A stretch of 64,000 nt of DNA from Acanthacorydalis orientalis (GCA_034766995.1 CM068318.1:7451001-7515000), one strand, 5' to 3'; shown: positions 23,386-36,046, counted from the stretch's first letter. Notes: generated by a model from the sequence alone, not told the origin. Translations and numbers: made by a program.

Positions 23386-23650
23386 CAAAAGAAAACAATA
23401 AAATAATGTTGATTTAAGTTTAAGTAGAAACTAATATTTACAAAAATTATACAAATACATATTTAAAACTCGATAATCTGTTGTTTAAAATATCTACAGT
23501 GGCGAGCCAGTTTAAACTTCTGAAAGTCTGTAGAGAAAAAGCCTCTTCGTATATTTGGGCTAGTATGGTAAGAGTCCAATCCCCTAAAATATATATTTAA
23601 TAATAAAACATGTAGCTTTATATTCTTTAACCTTATTATCTAACTTATAT

Positions 23651-23694
23651 GGTTGGTTATTCAGGTTTTGGACAGCTAAAGTCATTAACGCTCG
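23651..23694 (-). repeat. Dispersed ~55-bp core repeat, copy v
   Basis: GGTTGGTTATTCAGGTTTTG and CTAAAGTCATTAACGCTC is a diverged reverse-orientation copy of the core at 6056. Confidence 0.7.
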
Positions 23695-24029
23695 TTCTAA
23701 CTTAGAATTATTCTTAGAATCTTAAGATACTAAATTATCATTACCAAAGAATTCATAAAAATTCTTAAGTTTACATATATACATTTACTTTCACAAATGA
23801 AGTCCTCTTTTATCTCATAAACCACGAACATTTTTATGCTAAAAATGTTCAAAAAATCATTAATGATCATCTTTAATAATTATTTATGCACACTGGCGAT
23901 TACATTATATTCAAAGTGAAAACATATAAAAAAATCTATAACAGAAGATTTTCTCTTCTGTATTTATTGATCTTTTTGTTTTTATATCTTTCTTCTTTTC
24001 TGTCTTTTATATATTAGTTTCTTGAAGAT

Positions 24030-24160
24030 GATAAAATCAGACATGCACACAAATAACAATAAAAAAATGATCAATAATGATTTACAAAAAATTTTTGATA
24101 AGAAATATCTCTAATTTGTGTGATAAAAAATTATTCATTTATGTAAGAAAGACTACAGCT
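24030..24160 (+). repeat. Interspersed AT-rich repeat family A, good copy
   Basis: Contains the left module (ATGCACACAAATAACAAT), ATGATCAATAATGATTTACA, TTTTTGATAAGAAAT, AATTTGTGTGATAAAAAA and TTCATTTATGTAA. Together with 9605 and 60760 it defines the order of modules. A partial copy may lie at 23815-23900. Confidence 0.7.
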
Positions 24161-25135
24161 TAGTGGTAAGAAAACTACCACTGATCATTTTAAGTATGAT
24201 TTTTATATCTGATTTTTTTACTTCATTTTATATTTTATACAGATTTCTCATTTTTTACTTTATATTAAGAAAATATATTACTATATCAAAATTTTCTCTC
24301 AGAAAAGATTAAAAATAGTACGAACAATCGAAAGAAATACCATATGATGTAAAATATCATGTTTTTTCATTAATAAAAGAAATAATTAAATTTAAGGATA
24401 TGTGATTCAATTACTTTGTTCAAGAAAGGTTAAGAAATTTATTAAAATAGTATTTTTAATAGGTTTCTTAAACAAGTCTTCTAACTCAATTGTAGAACTA
24501 TAAACTGTGATTAACAAGAGAATATTTGAGACGAATAGAATATATTTATAAAATATGTTAGTAGATATTGAATTCGTTTTAGACTTGAAACGAAAATTTT
24601 GTAAAAAAATATCAAATTGAAAATCCCTCTATTTATGCACATAAAAAAATTTTCCTCTACAAACTTTTCCCAAACAATAACAATCAGATAATTAAACTCT
24701 TTCGTACTATTTAATTTCATTTTTTTCCTCTTACCGAAAGCACATTTCCTCAAACTATGTATAATAATCATAATAACCTAAAAAAGACTATTGTCCATTA
24801 TATGTAATCTTTTATATGCAATACGTGAGGCCGAAAGTAATTAAGATTTTTGATTATAGTATAATGAAGCTACAGTATACGAAATAATATTGAAATACGC
24901 ATATTAAAAGCGGACAAAGTGATTCGTCAGAGATAAAAGATGAAAGGGAACAGGAGGAGGAGCGCATTAAAATTTTGCTATGATCTTTTATAAAACGCTT
25001 TGAACGTTGCTGATTGGAAAGATGTACGAGTTATAAATATTCATAAATTTTATCTCCCCAATCTTCTATTTAATCTTTCATTGCAATACAAAACTGTGGG
25101 CGCCGTGTTTGTATTAGAATAAAATCAAACTTACA

Positions 25136-25138
<3 letters not shown>
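24161..25138. other. AT-rich spacer
   Basis: No gene is recognised. The 86-codon reverse frame at 24511-24771 is Phe/Ile/Lys-rich, as expected from AT-rich non-coding DNA. Confidence 0.6.

Positions 25139-25203
<65 letters not shown>
25139..25203. repeat. (AT)n microsatellite
   Basis: About 32 uninterrupted AT units. Confidence 0.98.
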
Positions 25204-25207
<4 letters not shown>

Positions 25208-25794
25208 TAGACAAAAATGTAAATTTATATCTGAAATAATAATGCGTATAAAACATATTGAAAAATATGTTGGCAGTAGAGTTAAAAGTTGTTTATATCT
25301 ATTGAGAAATCAGAAGTGATTAAATAGGTTCAAGAACAGATAGAACTATTTGTAATATATATGATAATAAGTAATACACAGCAGGAAACTTTTGAGTGTG
25401 TATCGTAATTTTAACTTATTAAAATTTATTAGTTTTGTAATGATCTGTTACAAAAAACATGCATTTTTTTCTATCATTGTACTATTTCAAATACTACCGA
25501 AGGCTGTGTGAAATGACACGTATTTTCAAACAGAAATATATTAAAAATATAATTAATTATATTGGATTATATTTAGTTCATTTACTATGCATATCATTCA
25601 TGTATTATAAAATACATTTTTGATTTATATTGTAAAAATTGTTCAATATGATTTTTCATATATTTTTTTAAAACTTATCAGTTTATTTTTTAAACTGTAA
25701 AATACAATCTGATTTTTTTCTGAAACTTTTTAAAGGTGTTTACTTATTGAAAAAAATTTAAAATCGCTCAATTTTTTTCAGGAATCTTATCATC

Positions 25795-25920
25795 TTGTTA
25801 TTGATCAGTTGTAAGTTTATCATCAAGCTATCTGAGAATAGTTCATCAACTGAAATTAATCATGGATGATAAATATTCAAGATATCCATTAGGAAAATAC
25901 ATCAGTAGAATAAAAGGTAA
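25795..25920 (+). repeat. Interspersed repeat family B, copy 1
   Basis: Blocks TTATCATCAAGCTATCTGAG, ATAAATATTCAAG and ACATCAGTAGAATAAAAG align in order with 49397-49510 (TTATCAACAAGCTACCTAGG, ATAAATATTTAAG, TTCATCAGGACTAACTAGG). About 120 bp; diverged. Class unknown. Confidence 0.5.
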
Positions 25921-27180
25921 GAAAATGGTCAATTTTTATTTTAGAATTTAGATATTTATTTATACACACTTTCTTCTAAATATTCCCAGAAATAAAAAAA
26001 CAAGGGATTAATTTAGGTGCTCTAGGTATTCACAGTCGATTAGATATTGACATATTAAGAAATATTAATAATGTGTTAAATAACATAAAGATAGTTGTTC
26101 ATTTTACTAAAACTAACTTAAATTTAACGTTTCTTCTTCATCGTCAACCTTTTTATTAATAAATTCTTCAGTAATAAAATTTATTTTCATTAGATATTTT
26201 ATTACAATTCTGAAGACTACTCTGTTTTTTTTGACTAGTTATAATTTGTCATCATGTAAATTTATACCAGTCTTATAAAACAATGGTTCTAGAGTAGTTA
26301 CTATAATTATAAAGGTATAACTCTGAATAATAAGGAAATATTAGTGCGAAACAATAATGATTAATTTTTGTGGTATTATATAGGTAAATCTAATAATACA
26401 TTTTCTTAAAACTACATCTCCAATATAATTTTTTTATGATACATTTTGATTCTTAGTTAATTACTGTGATTCTCAGTTGACCAGAATGTCTTGATTTCTC
26501 AACTCATCCAGAGATAGATCTCTCAATTCGTGCTTCATTGCTGATGAATATTAAATCTGATTTAAAGTAATTTAAACCAGCTTTCATGCTTCTTTTAAAC
26601 CAGTAATAAAAAAATAACTTATTTTTCGATATCAAGTGGTGGTAATGTTTACCATGTGTTTTCAATGATGTTAAAAAGGAGCTTTTCTCTATGATTTCTG
26701 TCAATATTTAGTCATTTAGTTTTTATGTTAGTGACCGAAAGGATCGTTTTAGATTTAAATTAATTACTTCAGCATTTTTTTCAATTTTTTCACCTCTATT
26801 TTTTCTTCTACAATTTTTTTTAAAAATTACTGATATAATATTGTGAAAATTTTACATTGTACAAATAATATTTGAATTATTAGGCTTTGATATTTTCTAA
26901 AACATGTCTCAGATTAATGACTAATTATTACATGTCGAAATCGTCAAATATCGTTTAATAGTAATAGTACTTTAATGCATAGAATACTCAGTTTTTAATT
27001 TCAATATAAAATTTAAATATAAAAATTATAAAAGTATATTTTCATAAAAAATAATATGATGAAAAAAAATCATAATACAAGTATAGTATGACTACTGTTT
27101 AGGAAAATATGTTAATTATAAATTATAAACAAACAATATCAAAATATCTCCTCTTAAATATGGGTTATGTTTTATTCCAG
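25921..27180. other. AT-rich spacer
   Basis: No gene is recognised. The 66-codon reverse frame (26504-26704) has no domain. Confidence 0.6.
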
Positions 27181-27295
27181 TCACGATCTAATAATATATT
27201 AGAATATCAACGCATCTCATAACCATCTAGTCGCATTAATGAATCATCGGGTTAAATTATCTTAACTTTACGAATCTATAATATCCATGTATCAT

Positions 27296-27491
27296 ACAGT
27301 TTCCGTACTATAACATTATTTTACCTTCTAGTAGCAGACTTTACGTTACCGTACCCTTGTATTATCCTAACATTGCGCTAACGTGGTTACTTTACCGCGT
27401 CATTTCGTTACCGCACCGTTCTGTTATCATAACATTAAGTTTCCATGCCATTGCTTACTGCATTGCTTTACTAAATTGCGTTATCATATCG
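27296..27491. repeat. Degenerate short-period array of GTTAYC-type units
   Basis: A run of loosely related 10-16 bp units: CGTTACCGTACC, GTATTATCCTAACATTGC, CGCTAACGTGGTTAC, CGTTACCGCACCG, CTGTTATCATAACATT, GTTTCCATGCCATTGC, TTACTGCATTGC, GCGTTATCATATCG. The composition differs from both flanks (more C, few A-runs). It may be a decayed minisatellite or a clustered factor-binding region. Confidence 0.5.
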
Positions 27492-27518
27492 TGAAACCGG
27501 GTGATTCAATCACGATAT
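27486..27518. repeat. 9-bp perfect inverted repeat (hairpin)
   Basis: ATATCGTGA at 27486-27494 and TCACGATAT at 27510-27518 with a 15-nt loop. It closes the degenerate array. It is not followed by a T-run and is not a bacterial-type terminator. Confidence 0.75.
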
Positions 27519-27844
27519 GTCACTTTTAGGGCCTAGTTAATCGATTGCATAGTGGTTAAAGAAAGTTTAATATGGTGTTTATTTATAAAATATCTTTTAA
27601 ATATAAAAAATTATAATTTGTTGTCTTATAAATGAGATTATGTTTGTAAAACATTTAGAATTACAAGTTAAAGGAAAATACACAGAAGTTAATAAATAAA
27701 ACAGTTCATTGTTTAAAAAACCGAAGATAAAAGTTCATAATAATGGTTAAAGTAATTGAAATAATTTGGTATAAAGAGAAAGACTCGTTTTTTCATATAA
27801 AGATATTCAATTTGCTAATCAGACTGTTATAATATAGCTTTGGT

Positions 27845-27965
27845 ACTGTGGCTGAATTTACTTTCACTATTTAATCTTTTCCTCACTCCACAAACCACCA
27901 AACAGTTTTTAATCAAAAATATTCAATAATTATTCATCATTTCTGAATATTGCTGAGATATAGAA
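27845..27965 (-). repeat. Interspersed AT-rich repeat family A copy
   Basis: GGTACTGTGGCTGAATTTAC, CTCACTCCACAAACCACCAA, TTTTTAATCAAAAATATTCA, then ATAATTATTCATCATTTCTG and TGAATATTGCTGAGATA. This copy shows the right-hand end (GTACTGTGGCTGAATT) shared with 37195 and 46455. Confidence 0.7.
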
Positions 27966-28400
27966 AAATTCGACAAAAAATTTTTTTTTCTACTTTAATG
28001 ATCTGAGGATCATAGCATTGTTATTAAAATCAATTACATATTCTACAAATCTCAGAAATCAAAATTTTAAACCTTGAAAAACTAATTGACTCAAAAATGG
28101 TCAATTGATTATTTACCATTTTTGATTGTTTCATATGATTGTTGCTAATTGAGATGGAGATAACATCCTATAAAAAAATCAACTAAGGTACAGAAAAATG
28201 TACTACTTTTCTGTATCTTACAGCTTTGAAAATGAAAAAAAAAAGTGATAATCAATAATGAACGCAGTATTTAATTAAAAAATTAAGATGAAAGACGATT
28301 AAATAATTAGAAACTTTTCCAGCATATGTAAAAGTGTATATAAATACATTTAAAAGAGACAAGAAAATCTCTAATCAATTCTTAATAAAAATATATGTAC

Positions 28401-28586
28401 TGTGATTCAATTTAGGCTTCCATATAAGGTATTAAAAAGAAAAATGTTATCCCTCATTTAGTATTTTAGTTCAATTGTATTTTAGTATTGAATTGAATTA
28501 AAATACTAAATAAAAAATAACATGGCTTTCCTTAATCCCTGCGACTGTTTTTAATACTTCAATGTGGAAGCCTGAATTGAATCATC
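28401..28586. mobile_element. Hairpin MITE, copy 1 of 3
   Basis: About 185 bp with terminal inverted repeats: TGATTCAATTTAGGCTTCCA at the left and the complement of TGATTCAATTCAGGCTTCCA at the right, then AAGGTATTAAAAA against TTTTTAATACTT. The centre folds as well (TTTAGTATTTTAGTTCAATT against AATTGAATTAAAATACTAAA), so nearly the whole element can form one hairpin. It has no coding capacity. The other copies at 40386 and 44225 share the same ends and centre. Confidence 0.85.
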
Positions 28587-28734
28587 TTATAGATATATGT
28601 CTTCCATTTGTCATGAAACATATATAAATATTTCTTACAAGAATTATTCACAAACGTGAATAAATATTTCAAATTCTGTTTTCAGTTCATCCCATTATAT
28701 TGTTGATATATATAAAATACAAGCAGGACTAATT
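28587..28734. other. AT-rich spacer
   Basis: Nothing recognised. Confidence 0.5.
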
Positions 28735-29310
28735 AAAAGTATCGCGCCGATGAGTGTATCTAAGAGCGAGCCAATATTATATCAGTAATAAAACTGAAAC
28801 GACAATAATCGTTCATACAACATACAGCAATAAGAAGACAAATATATATTACGAGAGAAAAATAACTGTTATCGATTCGCCGTAAGCGATCCAACGTCTT
28901 AGGACGCCGTCGTAGAACTCAATACAGTTTTCTTATTGACTATCGTTGCGTTCAATCTAGTCGGAACGTTTTCCGTCAAAGACAAACCAATTAATTTTAA
29001 CACCACACAGTCGTATCTTCGCAATTTATGTATTTCCCTTTCAATATTACCAGCGGGATTAATAATACTTTATGTGTACTGTGGCGGCGCTTTAACTTGT
29101 TTACCATCGTGTATGTTCTTTGCACGATGACCGAGCGTCGTACGTATGTACATCCGTTCCGTCCGTTCGTCTGTAACATCGAAACTCGCTATGTTATTTA
29201 CCCAAAGGCCAACTTCAGTTAGCTCCGTGCGCACGTTTTATTTGAACCGTCGATATTAAACAACGGGGTACGCATTATTTTGTGTACATTTCGTTGAACT
29301 ATAAAACATT
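28735..29310. promoter_or_regulatory. CpG-rich patch 5
   Basis: GC/CpG-richer block with GTCTTAGGACGCCGTCGTAG near 28898 and GCGCACG at 29230. An initiator-like TCAGTT lies at 29215, with GAACCG at +28 to +33 (4 of 6 matches to the arthropod DPE consensus RGWYVT). Overlapping frames of 60-64 codons on both strands (28936-29222) have no recognisable domain and are mutually exclusive. Candidate promoter, exon or enhancer; direction is undecided. Confidence 0.4.
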
Positions 29311-29387
29311 ATAGAGATAATTTATGCAAAACGATCGTAAAACAAAAGGTTACTCCTATTTGATTTATTTAATATTAACTTTTTGCG

Positions 29388-29408
29388 ATATATCTATATA
29401 TCTATATC

Positions 29409-29454
<46 letters not shown>
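29388..29454. repeat. (AT)n microsatellite
   Basis: ATATCTATATCTA transition followed by about 22 AT units. Confidence 0.96.
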
Positions 29455-29457
<3 letters not shown>

Positions 29458-30280
29458 CATGCGTATTTTTTATTCTCACAATCGATGATTATACTAAAAA
29501 TATACTTTTTTGTCTTATAAATAAATACGAATTGTGGTAATTTTAAACTTTATCTCTTTTTTAATTATATTATATCCTTGTATAAAAAAAGAGATTTTAA
29601 TTTATATATTAAAATACACGTTTGCGTTTTACAACTTGTTTTATAAAACGCCAGATTAAAATTATTGGCAATATTTTTTTTATTTTAATCAATGATTTGG
29701 AAAAGAATGAATCTTTCGATTTAAACTTTTGTAAATTTCTCTAAGACCTGTAATTAGATCTTGATACTGTTTATTATTTAACTAACCTGGAAAAGTAAAA
29801 GAGTGCTTGAAATAAACCAGTTTTCGTGATCATCTTGAAATTAGTTTTCAATTAAACTTTTTCTTTACTGAATTAATTAAATTTTACCACAGTGGGATAA
29901 TGTATTATTATTTCGAAAAAGAATTAATTTTGAAAACAAAAATGAGAGATTTTTTTTAAATGTTAAACAAAACAATATGCAATGACGTATGTGTTCTTCT
30001 GAAGGTTGCTAGTCCGCTATTTTATTACAACCGTCGGGATATGAGAAACATTTTTTCTTGTTCAAAACAATAAATCAACAATCTTCTTTACAATACACGA
30101 GAACAAAACATGTCTACACATGTCAGAAACTAAATCCAACTGAATCTAATTTACTTATTAAAAAAGATTGACAACATATGAGTACTTCTAATATATATAT
30201 ATAAAATAGTGATGTCAACGAATAATTACATTGAAAATAAAACTAATTATTAATATTACAATATTTTTATTTAAAAAAAT
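29455..30280. other. AT-rich spacer
   Basis: No gene or clear repeat is recognised. Confidence 0.6.
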
Positions 30281-30325
30281 TCAGGGGGTTCACACCCTCG
30301 CTTGCTTTGCTCGCTCTCGTTAAGT
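30281..30325 (+). repeat. GC-rich dispersed repeat, copy B
   Basis: CAGGGGGTTCACACCCTCGC then TTGCTTTGCTCGCTCTCG resembles 17551-17632 and the reverse of 34205-34268. Confidence 0.65.
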
Positions 30326-30654
30326 GTTGACAATTTTTAAATGACAAATAAAAAATGAAATAAAGATAATGTGTAATGAAATTTGTTCGATATACGTAAT
30401 TGATTTTTCTTCTATACACTGAAACTTGATATCCTGCCTAGAGGTATATCTGGAAAGACCAACAGATAACTTGTAGAATACAGCAGGGGTAGCGACGTTG
30501 CGAGGAAGTGGCTGACACGGAAAAATATTATTTTTTTATGGAAACTTTATGATGGAATAATTTTTATATATAGAAAAATATATTAATTCAAATTGGTTAT
30601 AGAACATCAAACTGAAACTAATCCCCTTAAGAGTTAATAGAAGTTCTTAGTATT

Positions 30655-30655
30655 T

Positions 30656-30704
<49 letters not shown>

Positions 30705-30741
30705 GTATATATATTTATATATGTATATATATATACATATA
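30655..30741. repeat. Compound (AT)n block
   Basis: AT runs broken by TTTATATATGTA units. Confidence 0.96.
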
Positions 30742-31004
30742 CATTTTTCGTCACTTTGTCCTGTGAACAAACTGAGAAGTATCTATTTTGACCAGAAATG
30801 TTTGCTGTGTCAACTCATAAATTTCAAGTTTAATTCATTAAGTTTCATTCTTAGATATTTTTTGTTTAAATATATTATCTTGTAAAAAGACATAAGCAGT
30901 TCTTTCTTTTTATATTTCTCTTTATTTTCCCATAATTTTGACGGCCTATATACTAGTCTTGTAATAGTAACTGTTAGGAGTATGATTAAATCGATTTTAA
31001 ACAT

Positions 31005-31080
31005 GATTTTTTCACTTTTCTACAAACCGTACAATTGATTTTTCATTAAAAATTTTCAACAATTGATTACTAATACGGAT
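31005..31080 (-). repeat. Interspersed AT-rich repeat family A copy, diverged
   Basis: TTTTTTCACTTTTCTACAAA, ATTAAAAATTTTCAACAATT and GATTACTAATAC in the reverse family order. Confidence 0.5.
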
Positions 31081-31346
31081 AAAGAGATGTGATATACATA
31101 AATAACACTAAACTAAAATATTAAATATAAACTATTTCAGTATTTCAAATACTTCGAACAACACGATATATCAAAAATTCAAATCTTTATTATGAATTCA
31201 TTATCTTGAAGGACAACATATGAATGACGTTCATAAATATAAATCCTACATCTATCTGACACTCCAATAGTGACGAGATCTGAATAGATAAGCACATACT
31301 TTTACATATATGTACATTAACATGTGTGTGTACTCTTGTAATATGT

Positions 31347-31403
<57 letters not shown>

Positions 31404-31404
31404 A
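31347..31404. repeat. Compound (AC)n-(AT)n microsatellite
   Basis: ACACACACACAT followed by about 19 AT units and a GTATATA end. Two reverse frames (72 and 120 codons) across it are dominated by Ile-Tyr repeats. Confidence 0.96.
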
Positions 31405-31760
31405 ACATGGGTATGTTTCAGTGTAACCGTTCAGCCCTACATAAAAGCACGCCCATTGACACGTTCGACTGAAAAATATCGTTACGTCTTTTTTTCTGTT
31501 GTACTCACAATCGAGGAATTCGAACGATACAGAACGAGATCTGTTCTGTTTACCGACATCAACGATATAATACAACTGTTTCGGTAAAACGTAATTAATT
31601 ACGACACTAATCACCGTGTCTGTTTTCTATTAAATTCCGCTTCTTTGTTCACAGTTTATTAGAATATTCCAGATGTTTAAACGATGGTTATATATAATGT
31701 TTGCTGAAGAAGTTTCTTTCATATAGAGACGGCTGACGTTACGTTGAGAAAAAAGACGAT
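31405..31760. other. Moderately complex patch without defined signal
   Basis: Base composition is more balanced than the flanks (for example around 31500-31620), but no gene, donor or repeat is recognised. The reverse frame reaching 31614 has no domain outside its Tyr-Ile part. Confidence 0.4.
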
Positions 31761-32339
31761 TATGCTAAAGTGTGTGCTGTTGTTTTTTTCCTCTGTTAAT
31801 TACGGCGCACGTTCTTCAGTGTTGCATTTCAAAGACGGTTTTTGTTTAATATTCACTTTCATGATTTTTCCTTATTTTTTTTCTGGGAAAACTTCTTTGA
31901 ATATAATTACACTAAGGTTTAATTTCTCGAACGTTCAATATGATACCTGTTTTGTATTATGTATAAAATAGATTAATGTTGTTAATTAAGAAAACATTTT
32001 TTTCTCTCACTCTGTTGTTCGATAGATTGTTGTTTGGGATATTTGAGATATTAAAATAGTTCATATTTAATTTTTGATTTTAGTTTCGTGTCATTTTTGT
32101 ACATCACATATATTTAGTCGAATCAATAATCAATTATAAAACAATTTTGATTAGAAAGAAATTATTAAGCTTCTGAAAGAGTGAATAACTAATTTTTGAA
32201 ATAAATTTAATTGTAGTGTCATAAACTGTTATTGTTAGATATTTAGATTTAGTATTTACTCTTAAAAAAAATTAGATTTAGTTTGATGATCTGAAAAGGA
32301 TTTGATTCTTTATTTTTTTTAAAAACATTATCATCAAAA
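31761..32339. other. AT-rich spacer
   Basis: Nothing recognised. Confidence 0.5.
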
Positions 32340-32455
32340 TTCGCATTAGTAAAAAATGATTAATAATCATTTATTTAACATTTTAGATACAAATTTTTTT
32401 TCAAGATTTGTGATGCTAGAGAAAGTTTCCTTGTATAAGTAAATTCAGTCACAGA
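32340..32455 (+). repeat. Interspersed AT-rich repeat family A copy
   Basis: AATGATTAATAATCATTTAT, TTTTTTTCAAGATTTGTGAT and AAGTAAATTCAGTCACAG in family order. Confidence 0.55.
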
Positions 32456-33128
32456 AACCAAAATCTTGTAAAATCAAACTTTTTGTTATATAAATTTGTA
32501 TTCTAGTAACATATTTTTCTATAAAGAAGTATAAATTTATGAAAACATTGTTGTTAAACAGTTAAGACACTCACACATGATTAATATAAAAGAGATGATT
32601 TAATAGTTTTTCACAGAAGTTTAATTATTAAAGAGTTTGAGATATTGGATTGAAATGTCAGAACAATAACGTTTAAAATAAATTCTTTCAAAATATTCAC
32701 ATATCATTTTCTTTATACCTAGTATTTCAGTCATACTGAAGACATTTAAACAAATGATTTCGAAGATCGATAATAAATAAGATAGGAAAAATACGACTAA
32801 TTATATTGTCTAGAAATAAATCAAACTACTGCAATTTTGATTAATAATGTATTCTACATTTTTAACATTTCAATTCTATTGCTGAGTGTATGCTTGAATT
32901 TATCATACGACTTTATGAGAAATACTGATTAAATATAATTTATTTATAAATAAATAAATAAGGAATTATATCAAAAAGTACCGAATTTTTTATCCTCGTG
33001 CATAATAGTTTTTAAAATGTATATATATTAAAATTTGATATCAATATTTGCAGTCGTTGAGAAAAATATATTAAAAATTATATTCTTCTTTATTCAAGTG
33101 TGACAAATTAAAGTTTATATCTTATATA

Positions 33129-33129
<1 letters not shown>
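32456..33129. other. AT-rich spacer
   Basis: Nothing recognised. Confidence 0.55.

Positions 33130-33188
<59 letters not shown>
33130..33188. repeat. (AT)n microsatellite
   Basis: About 29 uninterrupted AT units. Confidence 0.98.
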
Positions 33189-33190
<2 letters not shown>

Positions 33191-33199
33191 CTACACGTA

Positions 33200-33700
33200 T
33201 GTATATGTACACTCTGGATAATAATTTTTATACTCCGACTTGTCATTTTATCGCACGAGACATACTGTCAGAAATGCCATTTCGTCGCGCTTAATTTAAC
33301 AAGAACGCTTCTCGCCACGTACGGGAACGTCAAGTGTGTACGGTTCTTGTCAAGCCTGTTCGATTTGAACATCAGTTATTTCACTAAAAAGTGCTGGCGC
33401 GTCGATAAAAGCGAATGTACACTTCAATCCGTCCGCCGTTTGCACGCGCGCCGCCGATCTTTTCCATCAACTTGTTGAGTAAGCATGCCCAATCAATCAT
33501 GTCCACGCGAACGCTCCCGTACGTAACGGGACGTACGTAATACGTCGAACAAAACGTCATTTGTATCAAATCACACTTACGTACAAGTTAGGGAATACTA
33601 GGGAGCACTATCGTGGCCCTGGAACGATAATTCGAACGGCGTCGATTCATTATTACGGTCGTACGCCTCGGTTGAGTAACAAGATGTCGTCAACGATTGA
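33200..33700. promoter_or_regulatory. CpG-rich patch 6
   Basis: Contains GCACGCGCGCCGCCGATC near 33440 and repeated ACGTACG words, including a hairpin TCCCGT-ACGTA-ACGGGA at about 33515. Frames of 60-70 codons on opposite strands (33384-33569 and 33561-33773) show no domain. Candidate regulatory patch. Confidence 0.4.
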
Positions 33701-34204
33701 CAAGTATTTACATATATATTTATTGGATACTTTCCCTCATGTATCATTCAATGTAATATTGGGTGTGAACTAAATGAATAATAAATCGTACTGTGAAATA
33801 AACGAGTAGTAAACAGGATATTTCATAAGAATAACATGGTATCATTAATAGAAAACACATTAATCTGAAGAAAAAGACAAGAATATTTAACGTAAAAATT
33901 ATCTGAATAATAATTATGAATGTAAGAAAAATATAAATAAAATCACAAAACCAGTTGTAGTGATTCCAATAAAAAAATACGTTTAATTTTCGTGAATCCA
34001 TATATTTTATTTTGATAAAGAAAGTGATAGGTTTAATATACAGAAATGGAGTTTATTCCAAAAAGATATCTCCCAAAAAAACTGGACGTTTTTGTCCCAA
34101 AGAAAAAGTGAAGGTTTTTACCTATCTGACTTTTATATTTTGTTAAACTCAATTTTTAATTCTGTTAATTTCTGTTATTTGTTAGGGAGGAGTTAGGTTT
34201 AGCT
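33701..34204. other. AT-rich spacer
   Basis: No gene is recognised. The 85-codon reverse frame (33744-34001) is hydrophobic (Phe/Ile/Tyr-rich), as is usual for AT-rich non-coding DNA. Confidence 0.55.
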
Positions 34205-34268
34205 AACGGAAGGCGAAGCCTCCTCAGGGGTTTGCGAGCATAGCGAGCAGGATACGGATCCCCCTTGT
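34205..34268 (-). repeat. GC-rich dispersed repeat, copy C
   Basis: AACGGAAGGCGAAGCCTCCT and TTGCGAGCATAGCGAGCAGG is the reverse-orientation form of the repeat at 17551 (GGCTTCGCC; TGCTCGCTATGCTCGC). Confidence 0.75.
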
Positions 34269-36005
34269 ATATAATCTAACCTTAGTAAAGATACATTTTT
34301 TCATAAAAATATTTAATACTAATGAAATCCGGATTCAAGGAGGGATAGTTGGTAGAATCACTATTTTAAATGCTTTTTGGAACAAATAAAATACAAATTA
34401 GATCATATTTTTATTTAATAATATAAAAAGTTTCTAAAAAAAATTAATATATTAATTCTCTTTTGATCCCATTCTAAAAAACTACAGTTTTTTCACAAAT
34501 AACAGAAATGAACACAATATAAGTATATATTTCTTAATTAACTCCTATCTCAAGCTCGTAGGCTAGATGTACCAGTTTATATATATATATCATAAGTTGA
34601 TTGTGTTTTACAATATTTCTGATTAAAAACCATGACAGAATTAAATTAAAGAGCAGCAGAAGGGACTAGAAAAAAGTAGAGGTAACGTTTTTATATTGAG
34701 ACTAATACAATTAAATCAGTGGTAGAGTAATATTTTTTACCTTAATTAATCCTGTTTTCAGTTTGTGTAAAAACAATTTTATAAAAATATTTTTAGTTTG
34801 CTTTTGCTGCAAAAATTATGCTAGTTAAATTTAAATTATATTTTGTTTCTTATATAAAAGTAATAATTGAACAGTACCCCATTTTATAATTTTAAAATCA
34901 TTACTAAAATTACACATTTTATTTAAAATCAGATTTGAATATTTTATTTTGTGTACTGAAAAGTGTAAATATTTAAAAATTATAAATTAATAAATATAAC
35001 AGTATCTGTTTTTATTTTCATGCTAAATGATTACTAATTATTTTATATAATATTACTCACTGTACTATATACAAATATTTCATGTATTAACATGTAACAT
35101 TTCGTTAAACTTAAAGAAAACGCTTCTATTAATCTTGTTGAACGTTCACGACGATCAAATAAAGTCACAAGCTTATTCATTTGGAAACAGTAAGGGGACA
35201 TTGTCAGATATTTTGAGTAGGTAGGATAGAAAGGGGATACGTAATATCTGGAATGGGAATCGTAACATTCAGTCTTATTGAATTAGTAATTCACTCATAA
35301 ACAGAACGAATTGAGTAAGTTTCAAATAAGACTTGCTCTAATTGATGGTTAACAGACATTCAGCTGCTTGACTTCAGTATAATCGTAAATTTACTAAAAC
35401 GAATGAACAATATACCGGATGAATGGAATGCTAAAAGTATTTAAACGTACATTTTACCAAAATTTTATTTAGAATTAAAATCTTGTTCGCAAATTGTACG
35501 GGAAATATACAATATGTATTTTGTAACTCATACTTTTACTTTTTATTTCCTATCTGATGTATCTTAAAATAAATTCACTTATTCTATTTATCTATTTGAT
35601 TTTTTGATTCAGTAAACATGTATTGTTTTGAATTTAAAAGTATATATCATCCTATTAATTATTTATCTATTCACTATTCTTTTAAATATTTATACACAAA
35701 TATTTTAAGTTAGATTCTTATGTTTGAACACACGGAAATTGTGTAAAAATAAAAATATTTTATAAAATGTTTAAAAAATATAATTTTACTTTAAATTCAG
35801 ATTCTTATCTCAATTTCTACAAAGACAATTACATTGACATATTTATCTATATAAATTTCATTTGTTTATTTAAAAAATATATTTTTATACAAATATTCAT
35901 GTGATAATTAATATACTAAACAGCAGTTAAGCAATGGATTTAGAAACGAGACAAAATTTAATTAAAGACTGTTATTAATTTCATTTGTAATATTATTTAA
36001 TTTAG
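34269..36005. other. Long AT-rich stretch
   Basis: No gene is recognised. A less AT-rich interval at about 35120-35420 has no open frame or motif that I can name. Confidence 0.55.
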
Positions 36006-36012
36006 TATATAC

Positions 36013-36046
<34 letters not shown>

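Noticed and set aside
24511..24771. 86-codon hydrophobic reverse frame
   Set aside because: Phe/Ile/Lys/Asn-rich composition is what AT-rich non-coding DNA produces.
27486..27518. Hairpin read as a bacterial rho-independent terminator
   Set aside because: The context is eukaryotic, there is no T-tract after the stem and no upstream gene.
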